A stretch of 64,000 nt of DNA from Melioribacteraceae bacterium (GTDB lineage: Bacteria; Bacteroidota; Ignavibacteria; Ignavibacteriales; Melioribacteraceae), in assembly GCA_019638015.1 (NCBI GenBank), contig JAHBUP010000001.1:2698424-2762423 (forward strand), written 5' to 3'. Every line of letters begins with the position of its first letter. The stretch's first letter is position 1. The notes below the pieces were generated by a model, which was given only the letters and a program-made list of their open reading frames with translations, was not told the DNA's origin and searched no databases. Shown one piece after another: positions 28,403 through 38,307 of the stretch. Made by a program: the position numbers and the translations under genes.

Positions 28403-29669
28403 CTTTTAGAGAGTCATCTTCCACTGAATTAATTTTTAGATCTATTTTGTTTGAATCCTTTGTCGGTTTCGAACCACTTTTCTGATACTTCTCTTTCATT
28501 ACCTTTTCGATTTTCTTACCTATGGAATCCATTTTTCTACCATATTCTTCCCAATCTTTTTCTGAATTTCCTTTTGGCATCAGCCGTAGCGATTCATTCA
28601 CGATATTCATTGTTTCATTAATAATTGAATATGGGTTTACTATTCCAGTTTTATTTCTATGGTTATTGATCGCTTTCTTCAGTTTGGAGCTAGCAACATT
28701 TTTTTCAATTTCCGGGATATTAATCTTGATATCCCGCAATTTTTTTGATAGCTCATCTAATGAAATTCTTACATTCCCATTTAATTCTTCGGCCAATTTA
28801 AATTGATCAACAGGTATAACTATTTTTTGCCAATTGGAATCACTTTGATGTTCAAATTCAAATTTTTTGTTTACCGATTTTTTTTTCTCTTCTGGATTTA
28901 TTTTAAAATTAATAGGGACTGGTGGTGGAGCAGGTACATCTGGGGAATTGCTGATTTTGTTTTCAATTATAGCAATCTGTCGTTCAAGATCCTTATTATT
29001 CCAATCTAATTTTGTTGCGGTAACAGTTTTTGGAGAAATGATTATAAAATCTTTTTCCAGGTCCTCTCCTCTTTTCGAAAGTAAATTAGATAACTGATTG
29101 GTCTCAAATTTCTGATTGAAAAGTTGAGCCGATTTTTTTGGGTCAATCTTTTGTGAAAATTCAATTAAATCGGCGAGTATTAATCTTTGAGTGTTTTGTA
29201 ATTCTGGATTAACCGCGTAGGTTTCATCGGAACTAATTAATACCGAAGAGTAAATTGGTTTCTTGTAAGTGTTGAGAATTGAGTCAAGAGTATTTACCTC
29301 AGGTTCTTTCAAATTGAGATATTCAATAAACTTATTAAAGTTGTTTGATTCATTAACATTATCCAGATTTCTTATTTCAAATGATTGATTTTCCCCTTCC
29401 GTATTCAGAACTAATATTTTCTCTCTGTTCTCATCTATTGGTAAACTCTGGAAAAGTGCAAAATTAAAGAGATCTTCATTTGTTATTTTCGTTTGGAAAG
29501 CTAATGGACGTAAACCTTGGACTAATGCCACCAGAGCATTTTTACTGTCATTTATAGTTTGACCTAACTCATTTTTTTTATTCTTAAGAATGAACATAAG
29601 GATTGCTGAAAGGATAAGTAGGGAGACAAAAGGAATAGATTTCTTAAACAACTCTTTATTTATTAACAT
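28389..29669 (-). CDS. Unknown single-pass membrane protein downstream of an ECF sigma factor
   Basis: 426 residues, not recognised. A short N-terminal basic tail and one membrane helix (about 12-28) precede a long polar part. That part has a mostly helical first half, a proline patch (PDVPAPPPVP), a Lys/Glu-rich segment, a beta-rich piece near NWQKIVIPVDQF, and a very basic C-terminus. No zinc-binding anti-sigma (HxxxCxxC) motif is seen. The gene starts 11 bases after the sigma factor stop, the place normally held by an anti-sigma or co-regulator, so a regulatory role is likely by position only. It overlaps the following phosphatase by 14 bases. Whether the body is inside or outside the cell is not clear from the flanking charges. 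Confidence 0.6.
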   Translation of the reverse strand: MLINKELFKKSIPFVSLLILSAILMFILKNKKNELGQTINDSKNALVALVQGLRPLAFQTKITNEDLFNFALFQSLPIDENREKILVLNTEGENQSFEIRNLDNVNESNNFNKFIEYLNLKEPEVNTLDSILNTYKKPIYSSVLISSDETYAVNPELQNTQRLILADLIEFSQKIDPKKSAQLFNQKFETNQLSNLLSKRGEDLEKDFIIISPKTVTATKLDWNNKDLERQIAIIENKISNSPDVPAPPPVPINFKINPEEKKKSVNKKFEFEHQSDSNWQKIVIPVDQFKLAEELNGNVRISLDELSKKLRDIKINIPEIEKNVASSKLKKAINNHRNKTGIVNPYSIINETMNIVNESLRLMPKGNSEKDWEEYGRKMDSIGKKIEKVMKEKYQKSGSKPTKDSNKIDLKINSVEDDSLKVEKK

Positions 29670-29679
29670 GGTTCACTTC

Positions 29680-30279
29680 TTAAGATCTTAATTCTTTCTG
29701 ATATGGAGAAAGAATAATTTTTAGTGTTTCACGAGCCCTAAATATTCTAGATTTTATTGTACCAACTTCAGTTCCAAGTGAATCTGCAATTTCTTTATAA
29801 CTGAGGCCTTCAATATCCCTCATAACTAACGGGACCCGCAATCTTTCCGGAATCTTTTCAATAGCTGTCCTAACCAGATTAGGAATGTCAACATTTTCAG
29901 AAAAAGGACCGGTACCGTAGTCGGTATCAGTTTCTTTTATGGGCACAAATATACTTCGAACCCTTTTTTTCCTTAGATAATCTCTGCACTTATTAACCGT
30001 AATTCTATAAAGCCACGTGGTAAATTTTGACTCAAATCTAAATTCACCTAATTTATGATAAACACTAATAAACACATCCTGAGATATATCATCAATAAAT
30101 TCGGTATCTCCAAGGGTTAAGAAAACCAAATTCCGTACTTTTTCTTTGTGTTTAATTACCAGAATTCGGAAAGTAGATTCGTCCCCTTCAACAAAAGTTC
30201 TTATAAGGGCAAAATCCTCTTCCCTTTCCTCTTTCTTCTCAGAAAAATCAAATTGTTCTTGTTCTTTTGAAAGTTCCAT
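29680..30279 (-). CDS. ECF-type RNA polymerase sigma factor (sigma-70 family)
   Basis: 199 residues. Region 2 (about 35-100) includes the core-binding DDISQDVFISVYHKL and the -10 reading segment TWLYRITVNKCRDYLRKK. Region 4 (about 135-192) has VMRDIEGLSYKEIADSLG and the recognition helix VGTIKSRIFRARETLK. An acidic, charged N-terminal extension (about 30 residues) precedes region 2. First gene of the minus-strand operon. It is unusual that an ECF factor heads an operon of RsbU/RsbV/RsbW proteins, which normally govern group 3 sigma factors. Confidence 0.92.
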   Translation of the reverse strand: MELSKEQEQFDFSEKKEEREEDFALIRTFVEGDESTFRILVIKHKEKVRNLVFLTLGDTEFIDDISQDVFISVYHKLGEFRFESKFTTWLYRITVNKCRDYLRKKRVRSIFVPIKETDTDYGTGPFSENVDIPNLVRTAIEKIPERLRVPLVMRDIEGLSYKEIADSLGTEVGTIKSRIFRARETLKIILSPYQKELRS

Positions 30280-30488
30280 TTTTTAGACGAGAGTTTTATT
30301 TATTAGTTCTAAAATTACTAATAAAAATTGTTATAGAATTACCAAAATCAATTCTTTATTTTTACTAAAGGATTCAATAACTTGCTTTCCAATATAAATA
30401 TTATCAGAGGATTATATCCAATGCCTCTGCGCAAAAGGGCTTAAAAACTTATAAATATTAATAAATTTAATTAATAATCGGAGCAATT

Positions 30489-30827
30489 ATGAAAGCGAAA
30501 GTCACAGAAAAATACAATGCCGTTATCGTTGAATTGAAGGGGAATGTAATGGGCGGCCCTGAAGCACAAGAATTTAGCGATTTATTAAAGAATTTGCTTC
30601 TTGATGGCAAAAAAAATATTGTTATTGATTTAGCAGATACTAAATTTATGAACAGTTCGGGACTTGGAATGCTTATAAGCGGTTATACGACGATTAAGAA
30701 TAGCGGTGGATCACTTAAACTTGCTAACGCAACCGAAAAAATTGAGAGTTTACTTGTTATCACTAAACTTATTACAATTTTTGAGCATTTCAATTCTGTT
30801 GACGAAGCTATTAAAAGTTTCGTTTAG
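30489..30827 (+). CDS. STAS-domain anti-sigma factor antagonist, divergent copy
   Basis: 112 residues. The loop FMNSSGLGML (53-62) has the phospho-acceptor Ser56/Ser57 of SpoIIAA/RsbV proteins. It is transcribed away from the signalling operon, separated from the ECF gene by 209 bases, and could compete with or replace the operon's own STAS protein for the kinase. A CGGAG ribosome site precedes the ATG, and a strong terminator follows, so it is probably a single-gene transcript. Confidence 0.9.
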   Translation: MKAKVTEKYNAVIVELKGNVMGGPEAQEFSDLLKNLLLDGKKNIVIDLADTKFMNSSGLGMLISGYTTIKNSGGSLKLANATEKIESLLVITKLITIFEHFNSVDEAIKSFV

Positions 30828-30843
30828 TATTATCTTATTATCA

Positions 30844-30877
30844 GTATCCGGTTTTATTGCCGGATACTTCCCTTTCT
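30844..30877 (+). terminator. Terminator after the STAS gene
   Basis: GTATCCGG (30844-30851) pairs perfectly with CCGGATAC (30860-30867) around an 8-base loop, then TTCCCTTTCT. Separates the STAS gene from purA. Confidence 0.75.
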
Positions 30878-30903
30878 AATTTTAATTTTCTAAGAGGTAG
30901 TAA

Positions 30904-32172
<1,269 letters not shown>

Positions 32173-32195
32173 CAATTAATATTTCCGGTATCTTT

Positions 32196-33419
32196 ATGAA
32201 ATTTTCTCCCGTATCGGCATCAATAAACATTAAGTTGCTTTTAGTGCTGATTGCGGCCATAATCGCGATCAGTACTTTAATTTACACTCAGAATCTTGTA
32301 TCTAAATTACAAAACCGCGAAACAGAAATTGTAAAATTATATGCTAGCAGTTTAGAATTTATTGCCAATTCAGAAACTTCAAATCTTGATTATACTTTTA
32401 TATTCCAGAATATAATTCAAAGAATAGATTTCCCCCTTATTTTGACAGATGCAAATGATAAAGTTAGTTCTCCAGTTGATGAAGGAGGTTTTAAGAATAT
32501 TCAAATTGATTCCACACTATCATCTGTTGAGAAAACAGAATTCATCCAAAAAATGGTTAACAAACTTGCGCAGGAACATGAACCAATTTCTGTAAAAACT
32601 CCTGATGGGACCATACTACAAAAAATATATTATGGTGATTCTGAAGTAATCCAGCAACTCCGCTATTATCCTTTCGCTCAAATTATTATAGCATTCATAT
32701 TTATTCTAATAGCCTATGTGAGCTTTAGCTATATTAAAAGAACTGAGCAAAGCAATATCTGGGTTGGAATGTCGAAAGAAACCGCCCACCAGCTTGGAAC
32801 TCCTATCTCCAGTCTGATGGGTTGGAATGAAATGTTAAAATTAAATTTCAATAATCCCGATAAGGTACTTGATACCTCTAATGAAATTGATAGTGATCTT
32901 GAGAGACTTAATAAGATTACCAAACGGTTTTCAAAGATCGGGTCTAAACCGGAATTGAAAGAGCAGAATCTTTATGAGGTAATTCAAAAAGTAGTGAATT
33001 ATTTTCACCGCCGAATACCTCAACTGGGTAAAAATGTTCAGATTAAGCTTTCAGGCAATTCAAATATGCTTGCAAACATTAATTCAGAATTATTTGAATG
33101 GGTGATTGAAAATCTAATAAAAAACGCACTGGATGCTATTGAGCATGACAACGGTGAAATTAATTTTTCCATTAACAAAGAGAAAAACAAGATTGCCATC
33201 GAAGTCACCGATAATGGAAAGGGTATTGAACATAAGCATAGAAAAGATGTTTTTAGACCTGGATACAGCACAAAAAAAAGAGGCTGGGGTTTAGGATTAA
33301 GCCTCTCTAAAAGAATTATTGAAAACTATCATAATGGAAAGATTTTTGTGAAAAATTCAGTAATCGATGAGGGGACTACTTTTAGAATTATTCTTCGTGA
33401 TGATGTAAAATCTACCTGA
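32196..33419 (+). CDS. Membrane sensor histidine kinase (no adjacent response regulator)
   Basis: 407 residues. Two membrane helices (about 11-31 and 160-180) enclose a small extracytoplasmic region. The H-box is SKETAHQLGTPISSLMGW with His198, followed by dimerisation helices and a complete HATPase domain: N-box ENLIKNALDAI, G1 DNGKGIE, and G2 GWGLGLSLSKRII. The His-Gln-Leu-Gly-Thr-Pro form is common in Bacteroidota-group kinases. No response regulator lies in the window, so its partner is elsewhere. Co-directional with purA but probably regulated independently of purine synthesis. Confidence 0.9.
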   Translation: MKFSPVSASINIKLLLVLIAAIIAISTLIYTQNLVSKLQNRETEIVKLYASSLEFIANSETSNLDYTFIFQNIIQRIDFPLILTDANDKVSSPVDEGGFKNIQIDSTLSSVEKTEFIQKMVNKLAQEHEPISVKTPDGTILQKIYYGDSEVIQQLRYYPFAQIIIAFIFILIAYVSFSYIKRTEQSNIWVGMSKETAHQLGTPISSLMGWNEMLKLNFNNPDKVLDTSNEIDSDLERLNKITKRFSKIGSKPELKEQNLYEVIQKVVNYFHRRIPQLGKNVQIKLSGNSNMLANINSELFEWVIENLIKNALDAIEHDNGEINFSINKEKNKIAIEVTDNGKGIEHKHRKDVFRPGYSTKKRGWGLGLSLSKRIIENYHNGKIFVKNSVIDEGTTFRIILRDDVKST

Positions 33420-33615
33420 ACTTGAGAACAACTCTACCTCATAAATATTTGAAAATTTTTAATTTTTAAAACCATTTCGTTCAATAATCCTTAATTATTT
33501 AACTAATTTATAGATAGAATGAGATATACCAACCCGCAATCTTAAAATAATTTGATATTTCGATAAAAATACCTTGGTATGTTATTTGTAATCTATTATT
33601 TTAGTATTCAAGAAT
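33420..33615. other. Intergenic stretch without a recognisable gene
   Basis: First part of the only gap over 300 bases (33,420-33,737). It is very AT-rich with no credible coding frame and no full TAnnTTTG promoter on either strand. It could be the 3' untranslated end of the histidine kinase transcript leading into the hairpins that follow. Confidence 0.5.
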
Positions 33616-33684
33616 TAGTAGTACCCTCCTTTAATTACTACTATACTGCTATGGTTAGCCCTCAACCATGGCAGTTCTTTTTTT
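33616..33684 (+). ncRNA. Candidate small RNA or 3'-UTR element: two hairpins, anti-Shine-Dalgarno loop
   Basis: Hairpin 1 pairs TAGTAGTA (33616-33623) with TACTACTA (33636-33643) perfectly; its 12-base loop contains CCCTCCTTT, complementary to an AAAGGAGGG Shine-Dalgarno sequence. Hairpin 2 is the terminator at 33646-33684, whose loop AGCCCTC is also C-rich. The end lies 265 bases after the histidine kinase stop, far for an ordinary terminator. Exposed C-rich loops beside a terminator are typical of trans-acting small RNAs (such as those with UCCC-type loops in Firmicutes). Its 5' end is not determined, and an attenuator before the reductase gene is the main alternative. Confidence 0.4.
33646..33684 (+). 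terminator. Strong Rho-independent terminator
   Basis: CTGCTATGGTT (33646-33656) pairs with AACCATGGCAG (33664-33674), 11 positions with one T-G, loop AGCCCTC, followed by TTC and T7. Ends the transcript coming from the histidine kinase side or a separate small RNA. Confidence 0.85.
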
Positions 33685-33737
33685 AAACCTTTTCTATTAG
33701 AACTATCCAACCGTAAAGGTTGTTCTGAAAGTAACTT

Positions 33738-34790
33738 ATGAGAAACTACTACACACTTAATATCCAAAATATAATTAAAGAGACTAAAGATACTTTTAGC
33801 TTAATCTTTGATACAAGCGAACACAAGGAATTTTCATTTGAACCGGGTCAATTCATAACTCTAGTTTTCGATAAAGGGGACAATCTTGAGCTTAGGCGAA
33901 GCTTTTCTATATCTTCCTCCCCCACTGATTTGCCTCTATTAAGAATTACTATCAAGAGTGTGGATTCGGAATTTGGTTCTATTTGCAAAACTCTTAAGAT
34001 AGGAGATAAGGTTCGTACATTCCCACCGGTTGGTAACTTTGTATTCGGGGAAAATTTTACTCCCGACAAATTATATGTTTTTATTGGAGCCGGCAGCGGT
34101 ATTACTCCATTAATTTCAAAGATTCATCATCTCCTCAGAACAACATCAAATAAAATATTGTTGATATACGGAAACAGAGCTGAAAATGATATTATTTTTT
34201 TTGATGAACTTTCTGATCTTCAAAAAAAATTTTTAGATCGATTTAATATTATTCATACTTTATCTCAACCATCTGAAAATTGGGGACTAGCAAAAGGAAG
34301 AATTTCTGGAGATTTAGTTAAAAATTATATTCAACCTTTGATAGGGGAATTTGAAGAAATTGAGTGTCATTTATGTGGACCTCAATTATTAATGAAGAAT
34401 ACAATTTCTGCATTGCATGATTTGGGAGTTACTGACAAATCGATAAAAAAAGAAGATTTCATTTGCCAAATAACCCATGAAACAGATGAATATTTACCTG
34501 TTGATCGGCAGATCACACTTTTTTATAAGAAACAAAAATTCCAACTGACAGTCCCGGCTAACCACTCCATTCTTGAAACCGCATTAAGAAAGAGAATAAA
34601 TCTACCCAATTCTTGCAACAATGGTTCATGCGGTACTTGCCGGGCAATATTGCTCTCGGGTAAAATATTCCTCAAAAATCAAACATGCCTCTCTGAAGAA
34701 AGTACAGACAATGGATTTTGCCTTACTTGTGTTGGATTCCCACTTACTGATGATGTGGTAATTTTTTATGAAGACCCATTCGATTTTTAA
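33738..34790 (+). CDS. Ferredoxin-NADP reductase-like flavoprotein with C-terminal 2Fe-2S domain
   Basis: 350 residues in the arrangement FAD domain (about 1-105, RRSFSISSSP flavin motif), NAD(P)H domain (about 110-245, GAGSGITPLISKIHHLL and CGPQLLM), and plant-type 2Fe-2S ferredoxin domain (about 260-350). The cluster ligands follow CX4CX2CX29C, starting at CNNGSCGTC. This order is that of PaaE/Hcr-type oxidoreductases, which pass electrons from NAD(P)H to an oxygenase, hybrid-cluster protein or other acceptor. No acceptor is encoded nearby, so the partner is unknown. Confidence 0.85.
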   Translation: MRNYYTLNIQNIIKETKDTFSLIFDTSEHKEFSFEPGQFITLVFDKGDNLELRRSFSISSSPTDLPLLRITIKSVDSEFGSICKTLKIGDKVRTFPPVGNFVFGENFTPDKLYVFIGAGSGITPLISKIHHLLRTTSNKILLIYGNRAENDIIFFDELSDLQKKFLDRFNIIHTLSQPSENWGLAKGRISGDLVKNYIQPLIGEFEEIECHLCGPQLLMKNTISALHDLGVTDKSIKKEDFICQITHETDEYLPVDRQITLFYKKQKFQLTVPANHSILETALRKRINLPNSCNNGSCGTCRAILLSGKIFLKNQTCLSEESTDNGFCLTCVGFPLTDDVVIFYEDPFDF

Positions 34791-34798
34791 CGAATTAA

Positions 34799-34828
34799 TT
34801 GATTTTTTAATCAAATAAACTATATTTT
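34799..34828 (+). promoter_or_regulatory. Probable promoter for the dCMP deaminase-ppk pair
   Basis: TTG at 34799-34801 and TATATTTT at 34821-34828, 19 bases apart; one mismatch to the TAnnTTTG -7 pattern. About 35 bases before the deaminase ATG. Confidence 0.4.
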
Positions 34829-34863
34829 CGTTTTTCATTAATATCATGGGTTAAACGGAATAT

Positions 34864-35355
34864 ATGTCCAATTCAAATAAGCGCCCCTCCTGGGATGAAT
34901 ATTTCTTAAAAGTAGCAATGCTAGTTTCTGAAAGAGCCACCTGTCCGAGAATGCACTGTGGTTGCGTGCTGGTTAGAGACAAACAAATATTATCTACTGG
35001 ATATAATGGTTCCATTCCCGGCGATGATCATTGCGAAGATGCTGGTTGTATGGTTGTAGATAACCATTGCGTTAGAACTATTCACGCTGAAATGAATGCA
35101 ATTTTACAATGCTCCAATCATGGGGTGAGCACCGAAAACGCAATAGCTTATGTCACAAATATGCCCTGCACAAACTGCGCTAAAGCATTAATAACAGCTG
35201 GTATTTCGGAGGTAGTAATCTTTTCTGATTATCATGATACTTTAGCGGAAAAGTTTTTCGCCAAAGCCGGTGTGAATATTAAGAGGCTGCAAATCCCAGA
35301 TTCAGTAATCAGTTATGATTTGAACAAATTTTCATCAGCAAAAAAGTTTGAATGA
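34864..35355 (+). CDS. Deoxycytidylate (dCMP) deaminase family protein
   Basis: 163 residues. The zinc deaminase signature is complete: TIHAEMNAI with His74 ligand and Glu76 proton shuttle, and MPCTNCAKAL with Cys102/Cys105. The extra Cys/His-rich N-terminal part (CPRMHCGC, HCEDAGC) is typical of dCMP/ComEB deaminases, which convert dCMP to dUMP for thymidylate synthesis. Next gene ppk begins 34 bases downstream. Confidence 0.9.
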   Translation: MSNSNKRPSWDEYFLKVAMLVSERATCPRMHCGCVLVRDKQILSTGYNGSIPGDDHCEDAGCMVVDNHCVRTIHAEMNAILQCSNHGVSTENAIAYVTNMPCTNCAKALITAGISEVVIFSDYHDTLAEKFFAKAGVNIKRLQIPDSVISYDLNKFSSAKKFE

Positions 35356-35389
35356 GCAATAATCATTGATTTCCTTATAGGTAAATATC

Positions 35390-37531
35390 ATGTCCTTCAA
35401 AAAAGAAACTTTACAGAAATATCTCAAACCAGATTACTTCTTCAGCAGAGAATTAAGCTGGCTCGAATTTAATAGAAGAGTATTAGTAGAAGCTCTCAAT
35501 CCAAAATTACCACTTCTAGATCGTATCAAATTTATCTCAATATTTTTCTCCAATCTCGATGAATTTTTTATGATTCGGGTTTCCGGCTTAAAGGAGCAAT
35601 TATTGGCGAGGGTTATTGACACTTCTTTTGACGGGTTAACACCTAATGAGCAATTAAAAATGATTGATCTTGAACTCAAACCGATGTTAGATAAATTGTA
35701 TGATTATTATAAAAATATCATCCTTCCTGAACTTAAGGCAAATAACATCCTAATTTGCAATTTTGATGAATTGAACAATGATGAACGTAAAGTGGTTGAT
35801 GAATATTTTTCCAAAGAAATTTATCCGGTATTAACCCCGCTTGCTTTCGATCCAGGGAGACCATTTCCATACATCTCAAATTTAAGTTTGAGCTTCGCTA
35901 TTCTTATAAAAAAACCTAATGGCGACCGACATTTCGCAAGAGTGAAGGTACCTAGTCTATTTCCGAGATTATTGAGAATTGATCAGCTGACAAAAAAGAC
36001 GAACAAAGCTGAAAGCGTTTCGGGCACCTATAAATATATTTGGATTGGTGATATAATTAGAGCAAACCTAAATCAATTATTTCCAGGTATGGAGGTGGTT
36101 GAAGCTTATAGATTTAGAATTACCCGCGACACCGATTTGGAGATTCAAGAAGATGAAGCGGATGATTTGCTCGAAGTAATTGAAGAAAATATTAAGCAGA
36201 GAAAATTTGGCTTGGTTGTGCGTTTAGAAGTTGAAAAGGAAATGCCCGAATACATGATTGAAACATTGATCGAGAATTTAGAAATTACATGGAGTGATGT
36301 TCATATAATAGATGGTAATATTGGGTTAAGTGATTTAATGATGCTATACGAATTACCGGTTCCACATCTAAAAGAAAAACCATATCATCCGGTAACTCCC
36401 GAATATTTTGAAGAAGGTGAAAATATTTTCTCGATCATTCGTCAGCAAGATGTTCTACTTCATCATCCATACGATTCATTTAATCCTGTTATTGATTTTA
36501 TTAAACAGGCTTCGCTCGATCCCGACGTACTCGCAATAAAACAAACATTATATAGAGTTGGGAATAACTCTCCAATTGTTAAATATTTAATTGAGGCGGC
36601 TGAAAGAAAAAAACAAGTCGCGGTTCTGGTTGAATTAAAAGCACGATTTGATGAAGAGAATAATATTTTTTGGGCTCGTGAATTGGAGAAAGCTGGTGTT
36701 CATGTAGTGTATGGTCTCGTAGGGTTAAAAACTCATGCAAAAATGTCGCTGGTAGTTAGGCGAGAATTGGATGGAGTAACACGTTATGTTCATCTTAGTA
36801 CAGGCAATTATAATACTTCTACTGCAAAACTTTATACCGATTTAGGTTTATTTACCTGTGATCCGGCAATTTGTTCAGATGTATCAGAAATATTTAATTA
36901 TCTCACCGGTTATTCCGAACAGAAAACATTTCGTAAACTCTGGGTAGCACCAATTAATAAGAGAGATAAGTTCCTGGAATTGATTAAACGTGAAATCAAA
37001 AATGTTAAAAATGGAGGGAAAGGACATCTTATTTTTAAATTAAATTCATTAGTCGATCCTACAATTATAGCATCTCTTTATGAGGCTTCATGTAAGGGGG
37101 TTCGGGTTGATTTGATTGTGAGAGGAATATGCTGTTTGGTTCCTCAAATTCCTGGTTTAAGTGAAAATATTTATGTAAGAAGTATAGTAGGTAGATTTTT
37201 GGAACACAGCCGTATTTACTATTTCTATAATAATGGTACGGAAGATATTTACTGCAGCAGTGCCGATATTATGCAAAGAAATCTTGACCGAAGAGTTGAG
37301 ACTACATTCCCCATCGAAGATCAGAACTTGAAAAATTATATTAAGTTTTCAATTATTGATACTTCACTTGCAGATAACCAGAAAGCGAGAATTCAATTGC
37401 CCACCGGGAAATATGTTTTTAATTACCCGGTTTATACCGAACGGGAGCTTAATCATCAAGAATGGATGATGAAAAAAAGCAGTGCAGGTATCAAGAAAAT
37501 AGTGCCGAAGGAAATGCCAAAGAAAAATTAG
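35390..37531 (+). CDS. ppk1: Polyphosphate kinase 1
   Basis: 713 residues, typical PPK1. Reversibly builds polyphosphate from ATP. Visible: the N-terminal FSRELSWLEFNRRVL, the autophosphorylated His in YVHLSTGNYN (about residue 467) and the second conserved His in FLEHSRIYYF (about 605), plus the ARFDEENNIFWARELEKAGVHV core (shown here only as ARFDEENN). It converges with the outer-membrane protein gene, overlapping it by 4 bases at the stops. Together with hppA this shows the cell invests in inorganic pyro- and polyphosphate metabolism. Confidence 0.96.
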   Translation: MSFKKETLQKYLKPDYFFSRELSWLEFNRRVLVEALNPKLPLLDRIKFISIFFSNLDEFFMIRVSGLKEQLLARVIDTSFDGLTPNEQLKMIDLELKPMLDKLYDYYKNIILPELKANNILICNFDELNNDERKVVDEYFSKEIYPVLTPLAFDPGRPFPYISNLSLSFAILIKKPNGDRHFARVKVPSLFPRLLRIDQLTKKTNKAESVSGTYKYIWIGDIIRANLNQLFPGMEVVEAYRFRITRDTDLEIQEDEADDLLEVIEENIKQRKFGLVVRLEVEKEMPEYMIETLIENLEITWSDVHIIDGNIGLSDLMMLYELPVPHLKEKPYHPVTPEYFEEGENIFSIIRQQDVLLHHPYDSFNPVIDFIKQASLDPDVLAIKQTLYRVGNNSPIVKYLIEAAERKKQVAVLVELKARFDEENNIFWARELEKAGVHVVYGLVGLKTHAKMSLVVRRELDGVTRYVHLSTGNYNTSTAKLYTDLGLFTCDPAICSDVSEIFNYLTGYSEQKTFRKLWVAPINKRDKFLELIKREIKNVKNGGKGHLIFKLNSLVDPTIIASLYEASCKGVRVDLIVRGICCLVPQIPGLSENIYVRSIVGRFLEHSRIYYFYNNGTEDIYCSSADIMQRNLDRRVETTFPIEDQNLKNYIKFSIIDTSLADNQKARIQLPTGKYVFNYPVYTERELNHQEWMMKKSSAGIKKIVPKEMPKKN

Positions 37532-38307
37532 TTTGGTAAACGGAAGGAAATTCCAATACCTCCATTAATTCTTTTCTCACCATTTGTTTGTGTGCTAACT
37601 GATAAATCCAGCTGTAGATTTTCTCTATGCAAATATGTAATCCCCGCATTTAAATTTTTACTTGTTATAAAACTTTTTGAATGCAAACTCCAGTATTCCA
37701 CAAAACATCCAACTACTTGAGTAATACTAATACCCAGAGCCGAGGAAAAATTAAAGATGTTAGTATTCGTCTCGCTTTCGTTCAGCACACCAATATTAAT
37801 TCCTAATGAAATTTTTTCAGAGATATCTTTATCGAATGATAAATTTAGAGAGGGTTCAATTCTGGAGGGACGCAATTTTTCATTGCCATAAGGTAATCCA
37901 AAAGTAACAATTACTGCCCCATTTGTAACTACATCTTGATCCCTAAAAATTTGGAATTTTGTACCGGCAAATAAGTTTTGAATGCCGGCATTTATTGTTC
38001 TTCTGTCGCTAGTAGTTGAGGATAAATATTCTCCACCAAATCTAAATTCAAAAAGTGAGTTAATTCCATATCTAAAAAGGGTACTTCCTATTGTTATATT
38101 TTCAACATCAACAGAATTAGCAAGATAATAATCCCGTGTGCTTTCATAATCAAATCCTATCTCAAATTGAAATGAGCCAACAGGTACAACCACCGCAGAC
38201 TCTGTAATATCTGGTCTATCTGTAACCAATTCACTATTCTGGGCAAAATTATAAACTGGGAATAAAAATAATAGTATTAATATTTCTACTTTCAGTTTTC
38301 TAGCCAA
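37528..38307 (-). CDS. Predicted outer-membrane transporter/porin-like protein at end of feo operon
   Basis: 259 residues from TTG 38307, which follows a GGAG site by 8 bases; a longer frame from TTG 38334 would lie deeper in feoB and lacks such a site. Signal peptide (about 1-22), then beta-barrel-like strands beginning VTDRPDITES, a motif of the MetA-pathway-of-phenol-degradation/transporter-like family, and ending in GIGISFRLPN with a C-terminal strand. As the fourth gene of the iron operon, it may let iron or another metal through the outer membrane, but this is inference. It overlaps the FeoB membrane-part gene by 8 bases. Confidence 0.6.
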   Translation of the reverse strand: MARKLKVEILILLFLFPVYNFAQNSELVTDRPDITESAVVVPVGSFQFEIGFDYESTRDYYLANSVDVENITIGSTLFRYGINSLFEFRFGGEYLSSTTSDRRTINAGIQNLFAGTKFQIFRDQDVVTNGAVIVTFGLPYGNEKLRPSRIEPSLNLSFDKDISEKISLGINIGVLNESETNTNIFNFSSALGISITQVVGCFVEYWSLHSKSFITSKNLNAGITYLHRENLQLDLSVSTQTNGEKRINGGIGISFRLPN

